Below, in pieces: positions 50,188-59,408 of a DNA stretch of 64,000 nt. The notes under the pieces were generated by a model that did not search any database, was not told the DNA's origin, and was given only the letters and a program-made list of their open reading frames with translations. The DNA is from Aquipseudomonas ullengensis (lineage in GTDB: Bacteria; Pseudomonadota; Gammaproteobacteria; Pseudomonadales; Pseudomonadaceae). The stretch lies in the NCBI RefSeq assembly GCF_014174475.1, contig NZ_JACJUD010000006.1:248001-312000 (forward strand), written 5' to 3'. A program made the translations under genes and the position numbers. The stretch's first letter is position 1. Every line of letters starts with the position of its first letter.

Positions 50188-50628
50188 ATGGAACATTACA
50201 CCCTGCTCAAGATCGTCCACAGCCTGGCTGCCGTGCTGTTGCTGCTCGGCCTGCTGGCGCATGCCTTCATGCTGTGGAAGGCCCAGCGCAGCGGCAATGC
50301 CGCCGTGCTGGCGCGCAAGTTGCGCGTCACCCGCCTGTACAGCCTGCCGGCGCTGGGCCTGGTGGCCCTGAGCCTGCCAATCAGCGGCTGGTGGCTGGTG
50401 CACATCGCCGGCTGGCCGCTCGGGCAGCTGTGGCTACTGCTCGGCGCCGGGCTGTTCGCCCTGCTGATGCTGTTCGGCCTACTGCTGCATGGTCGCCTGA
50501 GCGCTTGGCAGGCCCTGGGCGACAGCCCGGCACCGGCGAAGCTGCTGCGCTTCACCAGCGCCTATGGCGTGCTGTTGCTGGTCCTGCTGCTGGCGCTGTT
50601 CGCCCTGATGGGGGCCAAGCCGGCCTGA
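50188..50628 (+). CDS. Small four-helix membrane protein (DUF2269-like)
   Basis: 146 residues with four hydrophobic segments, starting MEHYTLLKIVHSLAAVLLLLG. AAGGA precedes the ATG at 50188. It resembles the next gene in size, topology and the Leu-Lys-His opening (LLK-hydrophobic-HSL/HIL), suggesting an old duplication. His residues near the ends of helices could bind heme, but this is speculative. Function unknown. Confidence 0.75.
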   Translation: MEHYTLLKIVHSLAAVLLLLGLLAHAFMLWKAQRSGNAAVLARKLRVTRLYSLPALGLVALSLPISGWWLVHIAGWPLGQLWLLLGAGLFALLMLFGLLLHGRLSAWQALGDSPAPAKLLRFTSAYGVLLLVLLLALFALMGAKPA

Positions 50629-50674
50629 TTGTGATGGTGCCTTTCTCCAGGGCGCGGCAGCAGGCGGCTCGACC

Positions 50675-51142
50675 ATGAGCCTGTACCTGCTGCTCAAGAC
50701 CCTGCACATCCTCTCCTCTACCCTGCTGTTCGGCACCGGCCTGGGCTCGGCGTACTACGCCCTGCGCGCCTGGCGCAGTGGTGAAGTGCAGGTGATTGCC
50801 ACCACCTTCCGCCATCTGGTGACGGCTGACTGGCTGTTTATCGCCACCACCGCGCTGTTCCAGCCACTCAGCGGCCTGGCCTTGGCGAAGATCGCCGGCT
50901 GGCCGCTGAATCAGTGGTGGTTGCTGTGGAGCGCGGGGCTGTTCGCCTTCGCCGGGCTGTGCTGGCTGCCGGTGCTGTGGCTGCAGATGCGCGTACGCGA
51001 CATGGCCACCCAGGCGCTGCGCGATGGCACGCCACTGCCGGAGCGGGCCAACCAGTACATGCGCATCTGGTTCGCCCTCGGCTGGCCGGCCTTTCTGGCT
51101 TTTATCGCAATCTTCTGGCTGATGGTGGCCAAGCCGCTGTGA
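50675..51142 (+). CDS. DUF2269 family membrane protein
   Basis: 155 residues, four membrane segments: YLLLKTLHILSSTLLFGTGLGSAYYALRAW, LFIATTALFQPLSGLALAKIAG and others. Typical DUF2269 N-terminus. It lies 46 bp downstream of the previous membrane protein gene and is probably cotranscribed with it and perhaps with ilvA. Function unknown. Confidence 0.82.
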   Translation: MSLYLLLKTLHILSSTLLFGTGLGSAYYALRAWRSGEVQVIATTFRHLVTADWLFIATTALFQPLSGLALAKIAGWPLNQWWLLWSAGLFAFAGLCWLPVLWLQMRVRDMATQALRDGTPLPERANQYMRIWFALGWPAFLAFIAIFWLMVAKPL

Positions 51143-51146
51143 TTGC

Positions 51147-51219
51147 GTAGGGCGGATCACGCTCCATCGATCCACCGAACGGGGCCATTGGTGGATGAAC
51201 AGAGCGCCATCCACCCTAC
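51147..51219. repeat. Palindromic repeat, GTAGGGYGGAT family
   Basis: GTAGGGCGGATCACGCTCCA opens and GAGCGCCATCCACCCTAC closes, with an inner pair GATCCACCGAA and TTGGTGGAT. It lies between the convergent DUF2269 and HAD genes. Confidence 0.75.
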
Positions 51220-51221
51220 AT

Positions 51222-51875
51222 TCAGCGCAGCGAAAGCACCGGCCAGCCACGCTCGGTGGCGATGGCGCGCAGGGTATCGTCCGGGTCCACCGCCACCGGG
51301 TGGGCGACCTGCTCCAGCAGCGGCAGGTCATTGCGCGAATCACTGTAGAAGTAGCTGTCGTCGAGGCTGTGACCGGTCTGCTGCAGCCACTCGCCGAGGC
51401 GCACCACCTTGCCGCCCTGGTAGCACGGCGTGCCGGTGATCTGGCCGGTGTAACGACCGTCCTGCATGCCGCATTCGGTGGCCAACAGGGTTTCGACGCC
51501 CAGGCGGGCGGCAATCGGCGCGGTGACGAAGCGGTTGGTGGCCGTGATGATCACCAGCTTATCGCCCGCCTCGCGGTGCTGCTGCAGCAGCGCCTCGCCC
51601 TTGGCCAGGATGATCGGCTCGATCACCTCGGCCATGAACTCGCCATGCCACTGCGCCAGTTGCGCCATCGAGGTACGCCCGAGGATCGACTGGCTGAAGT
51701 TCTGGTAAGCCACCACGTCCAGCTTGCCGGCGCAGTAGTCGGCATAGAAGGCGTCGTTGCGCGCCTGGTACTCGGCCGCGTCGACCAGGCCACGCTGGCA
51801 GAGGAATTCTCCCCAGCTGTGGTCGCTGTCGCCGGCCAGCAGGGTGTTGTCGAGATCGAAAAGAGCAAGGCGCAC
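51222..51875 (-). CDS. HAD-superfamily phosphatase, SerB-like (HAD-IB)
   Basis: 217 residues. HAD motif I LFDLDNTLLAGDSDHSW near the N-terminus, motif II IITATN, motif III/IV around YFYSDSRNDLPLLEQV. The TGxxxD-type PSPase/HAD-IB branch includes phosphoserine and related phosphatases; this exact substrate is unknown. GTG start at 51875. Divergent from rppH. Confidence 0.88.
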   Translation of the reverse strand: MRLALFDLDNTLLAGDSDHSWGEFLCQRGLVDAAEYQARNDAFYADYCAGKLDVVAYQNFSQSILGRTSMAQLAQWHGEFMAEVIEPIILAKGEALLQQHREAGDKLVIITATNRFVTAPIAARLGVETLLATECGMQDGRYTGQITGTPCYQGGKVVRLGEWLQQTGHSLDDSYFYSDSRNDLPLLEQVAHPVAVDPDDTLRAIATERGWPVLSLR

Positions 51876-52020
51876 GGGGTTTTACCTGCATCGAATGGGT
51901 CGAAAAGGGCGCCAGAATAGCCGCTTTCCGCGCAACTGCCCATTAGCGGAACCGCGCGTTTGCTGCGCCTGCGGGCTTTGTGGAACAATGCCGAAACATG
52001 CGTTTTCGAGGTGTTGTGTT

Positions 52021-52500
52021 GTGATCGACTCCGATGGCTTCCGCCCCAATGTCGGCATCATCCTGACCAATGATATCGGTCAGGTGCTGTGGGCCCGGCG
52101 GATCAACCAGGATGCCTGGCAGTTTCCCCAGGGCGGCATCAATCCCCAGGAATCGCCTGAGCAGGCGCTGTACCGGGAACTGAACGAGGAAGTCGGTCTC
52201 GAAGAGCAGGATGTGAAGATTCTCGCCTGCACCCGCGGCTGGTTGCGCTATCGTCTGCCCCAGCGTCTGGTGCGCACGCACAGCCAACCGCTGTGCATCG
52301 GGCAGAAACAGAAATGGTTCCTCTTGCGCCTGACCGGTGACGAGAACCGGGTACGCATGGATGTCACCGGCAAGCCCGAGTTCGACGGTTGGCGCTGGGT
52401 CAGTTACTGGTACCCACTGGGCCAGGTTGTCACATTCAAGCGCGAGGTCTATCGCCGCGCGCTCAAGGAACTAGCCCCGCGCCTGCTGGCGCGCGACTGA
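52021..52500 (+). CDS. rppH: RNA pyrophosphohydrolase
   Basis: Nudix enzyme that removes pyrophosphate from 5' ends of mRNA and starts decay. 159 residues; Nudix box GGINPQESPEQALYRELNEE followed by VGLEE near residue 37. GTG start at 52021 (IDSDGFRPNVGIIL follows) with CGAGG upstream. The stop is 22 bp before ptsP, the conserved rppH-ptsP operon. Confidence 0.94.
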   Translation: MIDSDGFRPNVGIILTNDIGQVLWARRINQDAWQFPQGGINPQESPEQALYRELNEEVGLEEQDVKILACTRGWLRYRLPQRLVRTHSQPLCIGQKQKWFLLRLTGDENRVRMDVTGKPEFDGWRWVSYWYPLGQVVTFKREVYRRALKELAPRLLARD

Positions 52501-52522
52501 CCACGGAGTTCGACCCCGAGCC

Positions 52523-54802
52523 ATGCTCAACACGCTGCGCAAGATCGTCCAGGAAGTAAACGCCGCCAAGGATCTCAAGGCGGCGCTGACGATTATTGTG
52601 CAACGGGTCAAGGAATCCATGGGCAGCCAGGTCTGCTCGGTCTACCTGCTCGACCCCGAGAGCAACCGCTTCGTGCTGATGGCCACCGAAGGCCTCAACA
52701 AGCGCTCCATCGGCAAGGTCAGCATGGCGCCCAACGAGGGCCTGGTCGGCCTGGTGGGCACCCGCGAAGAACCGCTCAACCTCGAACACGCCTCCGAACA
52801 CCCCCGCTACCGCTACTTCCCGGAGACCGGCGAAGAGCGCTACGCCTCCTTCCTCGGCGCGCCGATCATCCACCACCGTCGGGTGATGGGCGTGCTGGTC
52901 GTCCAGCAGAAGGAACGCCGCCAGTTCGACGAAGGTGAAGAAGCCTTCCTGGTGACCATGAGCGCGCAGCTCGCCGGGGTCATCGCCCACGCCGAAGCCA
53001 CCGGCTCGATCCGAGGCCTGGGCAAGCAGGGCAAGGGCATTCAGGAAGCCCGCTTCGTCGGCGTACCGGGTGCGCCGGGCGCTGCCGTCGGCCGCGCCGT
53101 GGTGGTGCTGCCACCTGCCGATCTGGATGTGGTGCCGGACAAACCGGTGGATGACATCGAGGCCGAGCTGAAGCTGTTCGGCAGGGCCCTGGGCCTGGTG
53201 CGCGACGACATGCACGCGCTGTCCGCCAAACTCGCCACCCAGCTGCGCAAGGAAGAACGCGCGCTGTTCGACGTTTACCTGATGATGCTCGACGACGCCG
53301 CCCTCGGCCTTGAAGTGCGCACGGTGATCGAGACCGGCCAGTGGGCCCAGGGCGCGCTGCGCCAGGTGGTCAACGAGCACGTCAAACGCTTCGAACTGAT
53401 GGACGACGCCTACCTGCGCGAACGCGCCGCCGACGTGCGTGACCTCGGCCGCCGCCTGCTCGCCTACCTGCAGGAAGAGCGCAAACAGAATCTGGTGTAC
53501 CAGGACAACACCATCCTGGTCAGCGAGGAACTGTCACCGGCCATGCTCGGCGAGGTGCCGGAAGGCAAGCTGGTCGGCCTGGTCTCGGTGCAGGGCTCGG
53601 GCAACTCACACGTCGCCATCCTTGCCCGCGCCATGGGCATTCCCACGGTCATGGGCGTGGTCGACCTGCCCTACTCCAAGGTCGATGGCATCGAGCTGAT
53701 CGTCGACGGCTACCACGGCGAAGTCTTCACCAACCCCAGCGAGCTGCTGCGCAAGCAGTACGCCGAAGTGGTCGAGGAAGAACGCCAGCTGTCCCAGGGG
53801 CTCGACGCCCTGCGCGAACTGCCCTGCGAAACCCTCGACGGCCAGCGCATGCCGCTGTGGGTCAACACCGGCCTGCTGGCCGACGTGAAGCGCGCCCAGG
53901 AGCGCGGTGCCGAGGGCGTAGGCCTGTACCGCACCGAAGTGCCGTTCATGAATGGCGAGCGCTTCCCCAGCGAGAAGGAACAACTGGCCACCTACCGCGA
54001 GCAGTTGGCGGCCTTCCACCCGCTGCCGGTGACCATGCGCACCCTGGATATCGGCGGCGACAAGGCACTGAGCTATTTCCCGATCAAGGAAGACAACCCC
54101 TTCCTCGGCTGGCGCGGTATCCGCATCACCCTCGACCACCCGGAAATCTTCCTGGTCCAGGTGCGCGCCATGCTCAAGGCCAGCGAAGGCCTGAACAACC
54201 TGCGCATCCTCCTGCCGATGATTTCCGGCATGCAGGAGATGGAAGAAGCCCTGCACCTGATCCACCGCGCCTGGGGCGAGGTACGTGACGAAGGCGTGGA
54301 TATCCCCCTGCCGCCCGTGGGCGTGATGATCGAGATTCCCGCGGCGGTCTATCAGGTGCGCGAACTGGCGCGCCAGGTCGACTTCCTCTCGGTCGGCTCG
54401 AACGACCTGACCCAATACCTGCTGGCCGTCGACCGCAACAACCCGCGCGTCGCCGACCTTTACGACTTCCTCCACCCAGCCGTGCTGCACGCGCTGAAAC
54501 TGGTGGTCGACGGCGCCCATGCCGAAGGCAAACCGGTAAGCATCTGCGGCGAGATGGCTGGCGACCCGGCAGCCGCCGTGCTGCTGTTGGCGATGGGCTT
54601 CGACAGCCTGTCGATGAACGCCACCAACCTGCCCAAGGTGAAATGGCTGCTACGCCAGATCAGCCTGACCAAGGCCCGCGACCTGCTCGCCCACCTGATG
54701 CAGATCGACAACCCGCAAGTGATCCACAGCACCCTGAACCTGGCCCTGCGCAACCTCGGCCTGGGCCGGGTGATCAATCCGGCGGCGACCATCCAGAGCT
54801 GA
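52523..54802 (+). CDS. ptsP: Phosphoenolpyruvate-protein phosphotransferase PtsP (EI-Ntr)
   Basis: First component of the nitrogen PTS, passing phosphate from PEP to NPr. 759 residues. N-terminal GAF domain (~residues 5-160) as nitrogen or metabolite sensor, then EI domains: phospho-His363 in GSGNSHVAILARAMGIP, catalytic GVGLYRTEVPFM and RTLDIGGDKAL, and C-terminal ICGEMAGD. It is intact in all key motifs. Cotranscribed with rppH. Confidence 0.96.
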   Translation: MLNTLRKIVQEVNAAKDLKAALTIIVQRVKESMGSQVCSVYLLDPESNRFVLMATEGLNKRSIGKVSMAPNEGLVGLVGTREEPLNLEHASEHPRYRYFPETGEERYASFLGAPIIHHRRVMGVLVVQQKERRQFDEGEEAFLVTMSAQLAGVIAHAEATGSIRGLGKQGKGIQEARFVGVPGAPGAAVGRAVVVLPPADLDVVPDKPVDDIEAELKLFGRALGLVRDDMHALSAKLATQLRKEERALFDVYLMMLDDAALGLEVRTVIETGQWAQGALRQVVNEHVKRFELMDDAYLRERAADVRDLGRRLLAYLQEERKQNLVYQDNTILVSEELSPAMLGEVPEGKLVGLVSVQGSGNSHVAILARAMGIPTVMGVVDLPYSKVDGIELIVDGYHGEVFTNPSELLRKQYAEVVEEERQLSQGLDALRELPCETLDGQRMPLWVNTGLLADVKRAQERGAEGVGLYRTEVPFMNGERFPSEKEQLATYREQLAAFHPLPVTMRTLDIGGDKALSYFPIKEDNPFLGWRGIRITLDHPEIFLVQVRAMLKASEGLNNLRILLPMISGMQEMEEALHLIHRAWGEVRDEGVDIPLPPVGVMIEIPAAVYQVRELARQVDFLSVGSNDLTQYLLAVDRNNPRVADLYDFLHPAVLHALKLVVDGAHAEGKPVSICGEMAGDPAAAVLLLAMGFDSLSMNATNLPKVKWLLRQISLTKARDLLAHLMQIDNPQVIHSTLNLALRNLGLGRVINPAATIQS

Positions 54803-54856
54803 TTGCCGCTCGCCGCACTGCAGCTCCGGCAGCGCGCCAGCGGTGCCTGCGCAACC

Positions 54857-55906
54857 TTACCCGTCTTCCGTTTTGAGCAATCGGGCGCGATAGGCTTCCG
54901 GGGTGATGCCGTACCAGCGGCGAAAGGCCCGGTAAAACGGCGACAGCTCGGCGAAGCCACACGCGCGGGCCACGTCGCGGATCGACTGGCCACCCTGCAG
55001 CAGCTCATGGGCGCGGGCCTGCTGCACCACCTCACGCACCTGGCGCAGGTTGCTGCCCTGGGCAGTCAGCCCGCGCTGCAGGGCGCCGGCACTCAAGCCC
55101 AATTCATCGGCACAGGCCTGCAACGAGCAATCCGCTTGCCCCAGGCGCAGCCCCAGCAGATAGCGCAGGCGGTTGAGCAGCTCGTTCTCCACCAGCTCGG
55201 CCAACTGCTCCTCGGCATGCTGCCAGAGCAGGCGGTGCAAGGTCGGATTGGCGGTGCGCGAAGGGCGCTTGAGCAGCGTGGCGGGGAACAGCAGTGCGTC
55301 ATGGGCGCAGGCGAATGCCGGCAGTACACCGAGCAGGCGGCGGTGCTCACCCAGGCGCCGCGGTCGGGGATGACGGAATTGCACGGCGGCCAGGTGGAAT
55401 TCGTCGTCGCTGATAAAACGCAGCAACTTGAGGAACAGCATGGCCAGGCACTCCATCTGCTGGCGCAGCGAGGCGAATCCCTGGTAGTTGAGGTCGATGA
55501 TCAGGCGCGCCTGCTCGCCGTCGACCTGGAGCTGAGCGTTGAAGCCGCCTGCCAGGATGTGCTGGAAACGCAGGAAACTGCGCAGCGCTTCCTCGAAGTC
55601 GCGGCTGGCCAGCATCAGGTAGCCCACCACATCGAGCAGGCGTGGCTTCATCACCTCGCCCAGGTGCAGGCCGATGTCCGGGTCACCGGTCAGGCCGTCC
55701 ATGGCCGACCAGAACAGCGGCGCCTCGTCATGGCTCAGGCGCCCGTCAATCGGCGGCGCGGGCAGGCGTCGATGCTGGTTGGTGCTGCGGTAGATCTCGG
55801 TCGGATCGCGGCCGAGTTCGGTCAGCGCCTCGTACAACAAACGCCGCAGGGTGGCCGAGTGGGTCAGGGGCGCGGCCTGCCAGAATTCGCCGTGGATGCT
55901 GGGCAT
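54857..55906 (-). CDS. AraC family regulator divergent from the acylase gene
   Basis: 349 residues with an Arabinose_bd-type N-terminus (DPDIGLHLGEVMKPRLLDVVGYLMLASRDFEEAL) and a C-terminal AraC domain (SLQACADELGLSAGALQRGLTAQG, then QSIRDVARACGFAELSPFYRAFRRWYGITPEAYR). AAGGAG precedes the ATG at 55906. It shares a 107-bp promoter region with the acylase gene, which contains repeated GGTCAAT/ATTGACC boxes, so it probably controls the acylase gene and itself. Confidence 0.88.
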   Translation of the reverse strand: MPSIHGEFWQAAPLTHSATLRRLLYEALTELGRDPTEIYRSTNQHRRLPAPPIDGRLSHDEAPLFWSAMDGLTGDPDIGLHLGEVMKPRLLDVVGYLMLASRDFEEALRSFLRFQHILAGGFNAQLQVDGEQARLIIDLNYQGFASLRQQMECLAMLFLKLLRFISDDEFHLAAVQFRHPRPRRLGEHRRLLGVLPAFACAHDALLFPATLLKRPSRTANPTLHRLLWQHAEEQLAELVENELLNRLRYLLGLRLGQADCSLQACADELGLSAGALQRGLTAQGSNLRQVREVVQQARAHELLQGGQSIRDVARACGFAELSPFYRAFRRWYGITPEAYRARLLKTEDG

Positions 55907-55918
55907 GCAATCTCCTTG

Positions 55919-55972
55919 GATTGACCGAAGATTTCCAGAGCGCGAGTCAATGGTCAATGCCGATTATTGACC
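55919..55972. promoter_or_regulatory. Cluster of GGTCAAT / ATTGACC boxes
   Basis: ATTGACC at 55920-55926; GGTCAAT (55952-55958) and ATTGACC (55966-55972) form a perfect inverted repeat with a 7-bp spacer; a partial GAGTCAATG precedes it. All lie between the divergent AraC and acylase genes. Candidate AraC-regulator binding sites. Confidence 0.5.
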
Positions 55973-56013
55973 GCCTGCGCAGAATGGCGGCACAAGAACA
56001 AGGAGCAACGCCC

Positions 56014-58395
56014 ATGAAACGCAGCCTGACCCTTCTCGCCGTGGCCGTTGCCGCGGTTGCCGCCGGTGCCACCTGGTATGCCCAGAGCAAGAACCCGCTC
56101 CGCGATGGCGAGCTGGCCCTGCTCAACCTGCAGGCGCCGGTGAGCGTGCGCTACGACAGCCGCGGCGTGCCGCATATCCAGGCGCAGAACGAGGCCGACA
56201 TGTACCGTGCCCTGGGCTTCGTGCACGCCCAGGATCGTCTGTTCCAGATGGAGATGCTGCGCCGCCTGGCGCGCGGTGAGCTGGCCGAAGTGCTGGGCGC
56301 CAAGCTGGTCGATACCGACCGCCTGTTCCGCACCCTGGGCATCCGCGAGCATGCCGACCGCTACGCCAAGACCTTCGACCGCAACAGCCCGGCGGTGAAA
56401 GCCCTGCAGGCCTACCTGGATGGCGTCAACCAGTTCCAGGACAGCCGCCCGGCGCCGGTGGAGTTCGATCTACTGGGCATCCACAAGCGGCCGTTCACCA
56501 TCGAAGACACCGTCTCGGTGGCCGGCTACATGGCGTACAGCTTCGCCGCCGCCTTCCGCACCGAGCCGGTGCTGACCTATGTGCGTGACGAGCTGGGCAG
56601 CAACTACCTCAAGGCCTTCGACCTCGACTGGCACCCCGGCGGCGCCGTCGCCCAAAGCCTCAGCGCCGACGACTGGAAGAACCTCAACAGCCTCGCCCAC
56701 CTCAGCCAGCAGGCGCTGGTGGAAGCCGGTCTGCCACAGTTCGAGGGCAGCAACGCCTGGGCCGTTTCCGGCAGCCGCACTGCAAGCGGCAAGCCCCTGC
56801 TGGCGGGTGACCCGCATATCCGCTTTGCCGCACCGGCGGTGTGGTACGAGGCGCAGTTGAGCTACCCGGGCTTCGAGCTGTACGGCCATCACCAGGCGCT
56901 CAATCCCTATGCCTCGCTCGGCCACAACAAGCAGTTCGCCTGGAGCCTGACCATGTTCCAGAACGACGACCTCGACCTGGTCGCCGAGAAGGTCAACCCG
57001 GACAACCCCGAGCAAGTCTGGTACCACGGCAAGTGGGTCGACCTGCAAAGCCGCGAAGAGACCATCCAGGTCAAGGGCGCCGAGCCGGTCAAGCTGACCC
57101 TGCGCCGCTCGCCCCACGGGCCGATCATCAACAGTGCCCTCGGCGCTACCGCTGGCAAGACACCGATCGCCATGTGGTGGGCCTTCCTGGAAACCGAGAA
57201 CCCGATCCTCGACGCCTTCTACCAGCTCAACCGCGCCGACAGCCTGGGCAAGGCGCGCGCCGCCGTCGAGAAGATCCACGCCCCCGGCCTCAACGTGATC
57301 TGGGCCAATGCCGGCGGCGACATCGGCTGGTGGGCCGCCGCCAAGCTGCCGCAACGCCCACAGGGCAGCAACCCGAATTTCATCCTCGACGGCAGCACCG
57401 AGCAGGCCGACAAGCTCGGCTTCCTGCCTTTCAGCGCCAACCCGCAGGAGGAGAACCCCGAGCGCGGCTACATCGTCTCCGCCAACTTCCAGCCGCAGTC
57501 GCCCAGCGGCGCGGCGATTCCCGGCTACTACAACCTGGCAGATCGCGGTGCACGGCTGAATGAGCGCCTGGCGCAGCCCGACGTGAAGTGGGATGTGCAC
57601 AACAGTCAGGCCCTGCAACTGGACGATGGCACCGGCTATGGCCCGCGCCTGCTCAAGCCGATCCTCGATGACCTGCGCGCCGCGGCCGCCGATGAAACCG
57701 AGCGCGCCCTGGTCGAGCAATTGGCGAACTGGGACGGTAATCACCCGCTGGAATCCACCGCCGCCACCCTGTTCAACCAACTGACCTACGAGCTGGCCAA
57801 CCAGGCGATGCACGACGAACTGGGCGATGCCTTCTTCGACAGCCTGCTGCAGACCCGCGTACTCGACAGCGCCCTGCCGCGCCTGACCGCCGATGCGCGC
57901 TCGCCGTGGTGGGACAAGCGCGGCAGCGACGCCGTGGAAACCCGCGCCGAAACGGTCAAGGCCGCCTGGCAGGCGAGTCTCGCGCACCTGCGCCAGAGCC
58001 TTGGCGCGGACAGCAGCCAATGGGCCTGGGGCAAAGCCCACACGCTCACCCACAGCCACCCGCTGAGCCAGCAGAAGCCGCTCAACCTGCTGTTCGATGT
58101 CGGCCCATTCGCCGCACCGGGCGGCCACGAAACGCCGAACAACCTCTCCCATCGCGTCGGCCCGGCGCCCTGGTCGGTAGTCTACGGCCCGTCGACGCGG
58201 CGCCTGATCGACCTCGCCGATGGCGCCCACGGCCTGGGTATCAACCCGGTCGGGCAGAGCGGCGTGCCGTTCGACAAGCATTACGCTGACCAGGCCCAGG
58301 CCTATATCAGCGGCCAGTACCTGCCGATGCTGTTCGACCAAGCTGAAGTGCAGGCCGACAGCAATGAGACGCTGCTGCTGAACCCAGTGAAATAA
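56014..58395 (+). CDS. hacB: Penicillin-acylase-family N-acyl-homoserine lactone acylase (HacB-like)
   Basis: 793-residue Ntn-hydrolase precursor, exported (MKRSLTLLAVAVAAVAAGAT, signal or anchor). The alpha chain is followed by a predicted autocleavage site at Gly245|Ser246 in PQFEGSNAWAVSGS, making Ser246 the N-terminal nucleophile of the beta chain. Beta-chain blocks GDPHIRFAAPAVWYEAQL and NVIWANAGGDIGWWA are standard. Closest remembered relative is PA0305 HacB, which degrades long-chain acyl-homoserine lactones; adjacency to the spu operon supports this. The ATG at 56014 has AGGAG upstream. Confidence 0.88.
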   Translation: MKRSLTLLAVAVAAVAAGATWYAQSKNPLRDGELALLNLQAPVSVRYDSRGVPHIQAQNEADMYRALGFVHAQDRLFQMEMLRRLARGELAEVLGAKLVDTDRLFRTLGIREHADRYAKTFDRNSPAVKALQAYLDGVNQFQDSRPAPVEFDLLGIHKRPFTIEDTVSVAGYMAYSFAAAFRTEPVLTYVRDELGSNYLKAFDLDWHPGGAVAQSLSADDWKNLNSLAHLSQQALVEAGLPQFEGSNAWAVSGSRTASGKPLLAGDPHIRFAAPAVWYEAQLSYPGFELYGHHQALNPYASLGHNKQFAWSLTMFQNDDLDLVAEKVNPDNPEQVWYHGKWVDLQSREETIQVKGAEPVKLTLRRSPHGPIINSALGATAGKTPIAMWWAFLETENPILDAFYQLNRADSLGKARAAVEKIHAPGLNVIWANAGGDIGWWAAAKLPQRPQGSNPNFILDGSTEQADKLGFLPFSANPQEENPERGYIVSANFQPQSPSGAAIPGYYNLADRGARLNERLAQPDVKWDVHNSQALQLDDGTGYGPRLLKPILDDLRAAAADETERALVEQLANWDGNHPLESTAATLFNQLTYELANQAMHDELGDAFFDSLLQTRVLDSALPRLTADARSPWWDKRGSDAVETRAETVKAAWQASLAHLRQSLGADSSQWAWGKAHTLTHSHPLSQQKPLNLLFDVGPFAAPGGHETPNNLSHRVGPAPWSVVYGPSTRRLIDLADGAHGLGINPVGQSGVPFDKHYADQAQAYISGQYLPMLFDQAEVQADSNETLLLNPVK

Positions 58396-58416
58396 GCGGC
58401 TCACGTGCTGGCCGCC

Positions 58417-58446
58417 GGTGGATAAGCTGCGCGTTATCCACCCTAC
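58417..58446. repeat. Short palindromic repeat, half of the GTAGGGTGGA family
   Basis: GGTGGATAAGCTGCGC and TTATCCACCCTAC: one hairpin unit lying between the convergent acylase and spuH genes. Confidence 0.65.
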
Positions 58447-58475
58447 GCCAGCGCAGATAGAGGCTTAGCAAACCC

Positions 58476-58510
58476 TGAAAAAACAAAGGCCACCCGAAGG
58501 TGGCCTTTGT
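58476..58510 (-). terminator. Rho-independent terminator of the spu operon
   Basis: ACAAAGGCCACC (58483-58494) pairs with GGTGGCCTTTGT (58499-58510) around CGAA. On the minus strand it is followed by a T-run (the A-run at 58478-58483), 16 bp after the spuH stop. Confidence 0.88.
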
Positions 58511-58526
58511 CGTTTCTGCCTGGCGA

Positions 58527-59408
58527 TCAGGCGGCTGCGGTCGGCTTCCAGTTGGAACTGGAGGCTTCCTCGGCCATCGACTCCATCGCTTGCTGAATGG
58601 CGCGTTTGCGGCGCTCTTCGGCACGGCGGGTGGTGTACCAGGCAACGAAGGTGAACAGCGACACGGTCAGCAGGATCAGGCTGGCCACGGCGTTGATCTC
58701 CGGCTTAACGCCCAGGCGTACAGCGGAGAACACTTCCATCGGCAGGGTGGTCGAACCCGGGCCGGAGACGAAGCTGGCCAGCACCAGGTCGTCCAGCGAC
58801 AGGGCGAAGGACATCATGCCGCCGGCCGCCAGCGAAGGCGCGATCATCGGAATGGTGATCAGGAAGAACACCTTCCACGGCTTGGCGCCGAGGTCCATGG
58901 CCGCCTCTTCGATGGACATGTCCAGCTCACGCAGACGCGCCGATACCACCACCGCCACATAGGCGGAACAGAATGTGGTGTGGGCGATCCAGATGGTCAG
59001 GATGCCGCGTTCCTGCGGCCAGCCGATCAGTTGGGCCATGGCCACGAACAGCAGCAGCAGCGACAGACCGGTGATCACTTCCGGCATCACCAGCGGCGCG
59101 GTGACCAGGCCACCGAACAGGGTGCGACCCTTGAAGCGCGAGATACGGGTCAGCACGAAGGCCGCCAGGGTACCCAGCGCCACCGCGGCAATCGCCGTGT
59201 AGCAGGCGATTTCCAGGGAGCGCACCACCGAGCCCATCAGTTGGTTGTTGTCGAGCAGGCCGACATACCACTTCACCGACCAGCCGCCCCACACCGTTAC
59301 CAGCTTGGAGGCGTTGAACGAGTAGATGACCAGAATCAGCATCGGCGCGTAAATGAAGGTCAGGCCGAGCCACAGCATCATCGTGGAGAAACTGAAGCGC
59401 TTGTTCAT
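58527..59408 (-). CDS. spuH: Spermidine/putrescine ABC transporter permease SpuH (PotI-like)
   Basis: 293 residues with six membrane segments and EAA loop EEAAMDLGAKPWKVFFLITIPMIAPSL near residue 170. The start overlaps spuG by 4 bp. The basic tail TTRRAEERRKRAIQQAMES is cytoplasmic. Last gene of the spu operon. Confidence 0.92.
   Translation of the reverse strand: MNKRFSFSTMMLWLGLTFIYAPMLILVIYSFNASKLVTVWGGWSVKWYVGLLDNNQLMGSVVRSLEIACYTAIAAVALGTLAAFVLTRISRFKGRTLFGGLVTAPLVMPEVITGLSLLLLFVAMAQLIGWPQERGILTIWIAHTTFCSAYVAVVVSARLRELDMSIEEAAMDLGAKPWKVFFLITIPMIAPSLAAGGMMSFALSLDDLVLASFVSGPGSTTLPMEVFSAVRLGVKPEINAVASLILLTVSLFTFVAWYTTRRAEERRKRAIQQAMESMAEEASSSNWKPTAAA

Noticed and set aside
56470..58404. 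644-codon minus-strand frame opposite the acylase gene
   Set aside because: Antisense shadow; the acylase protein on plus has complete Ntn-hydrolase motifs.
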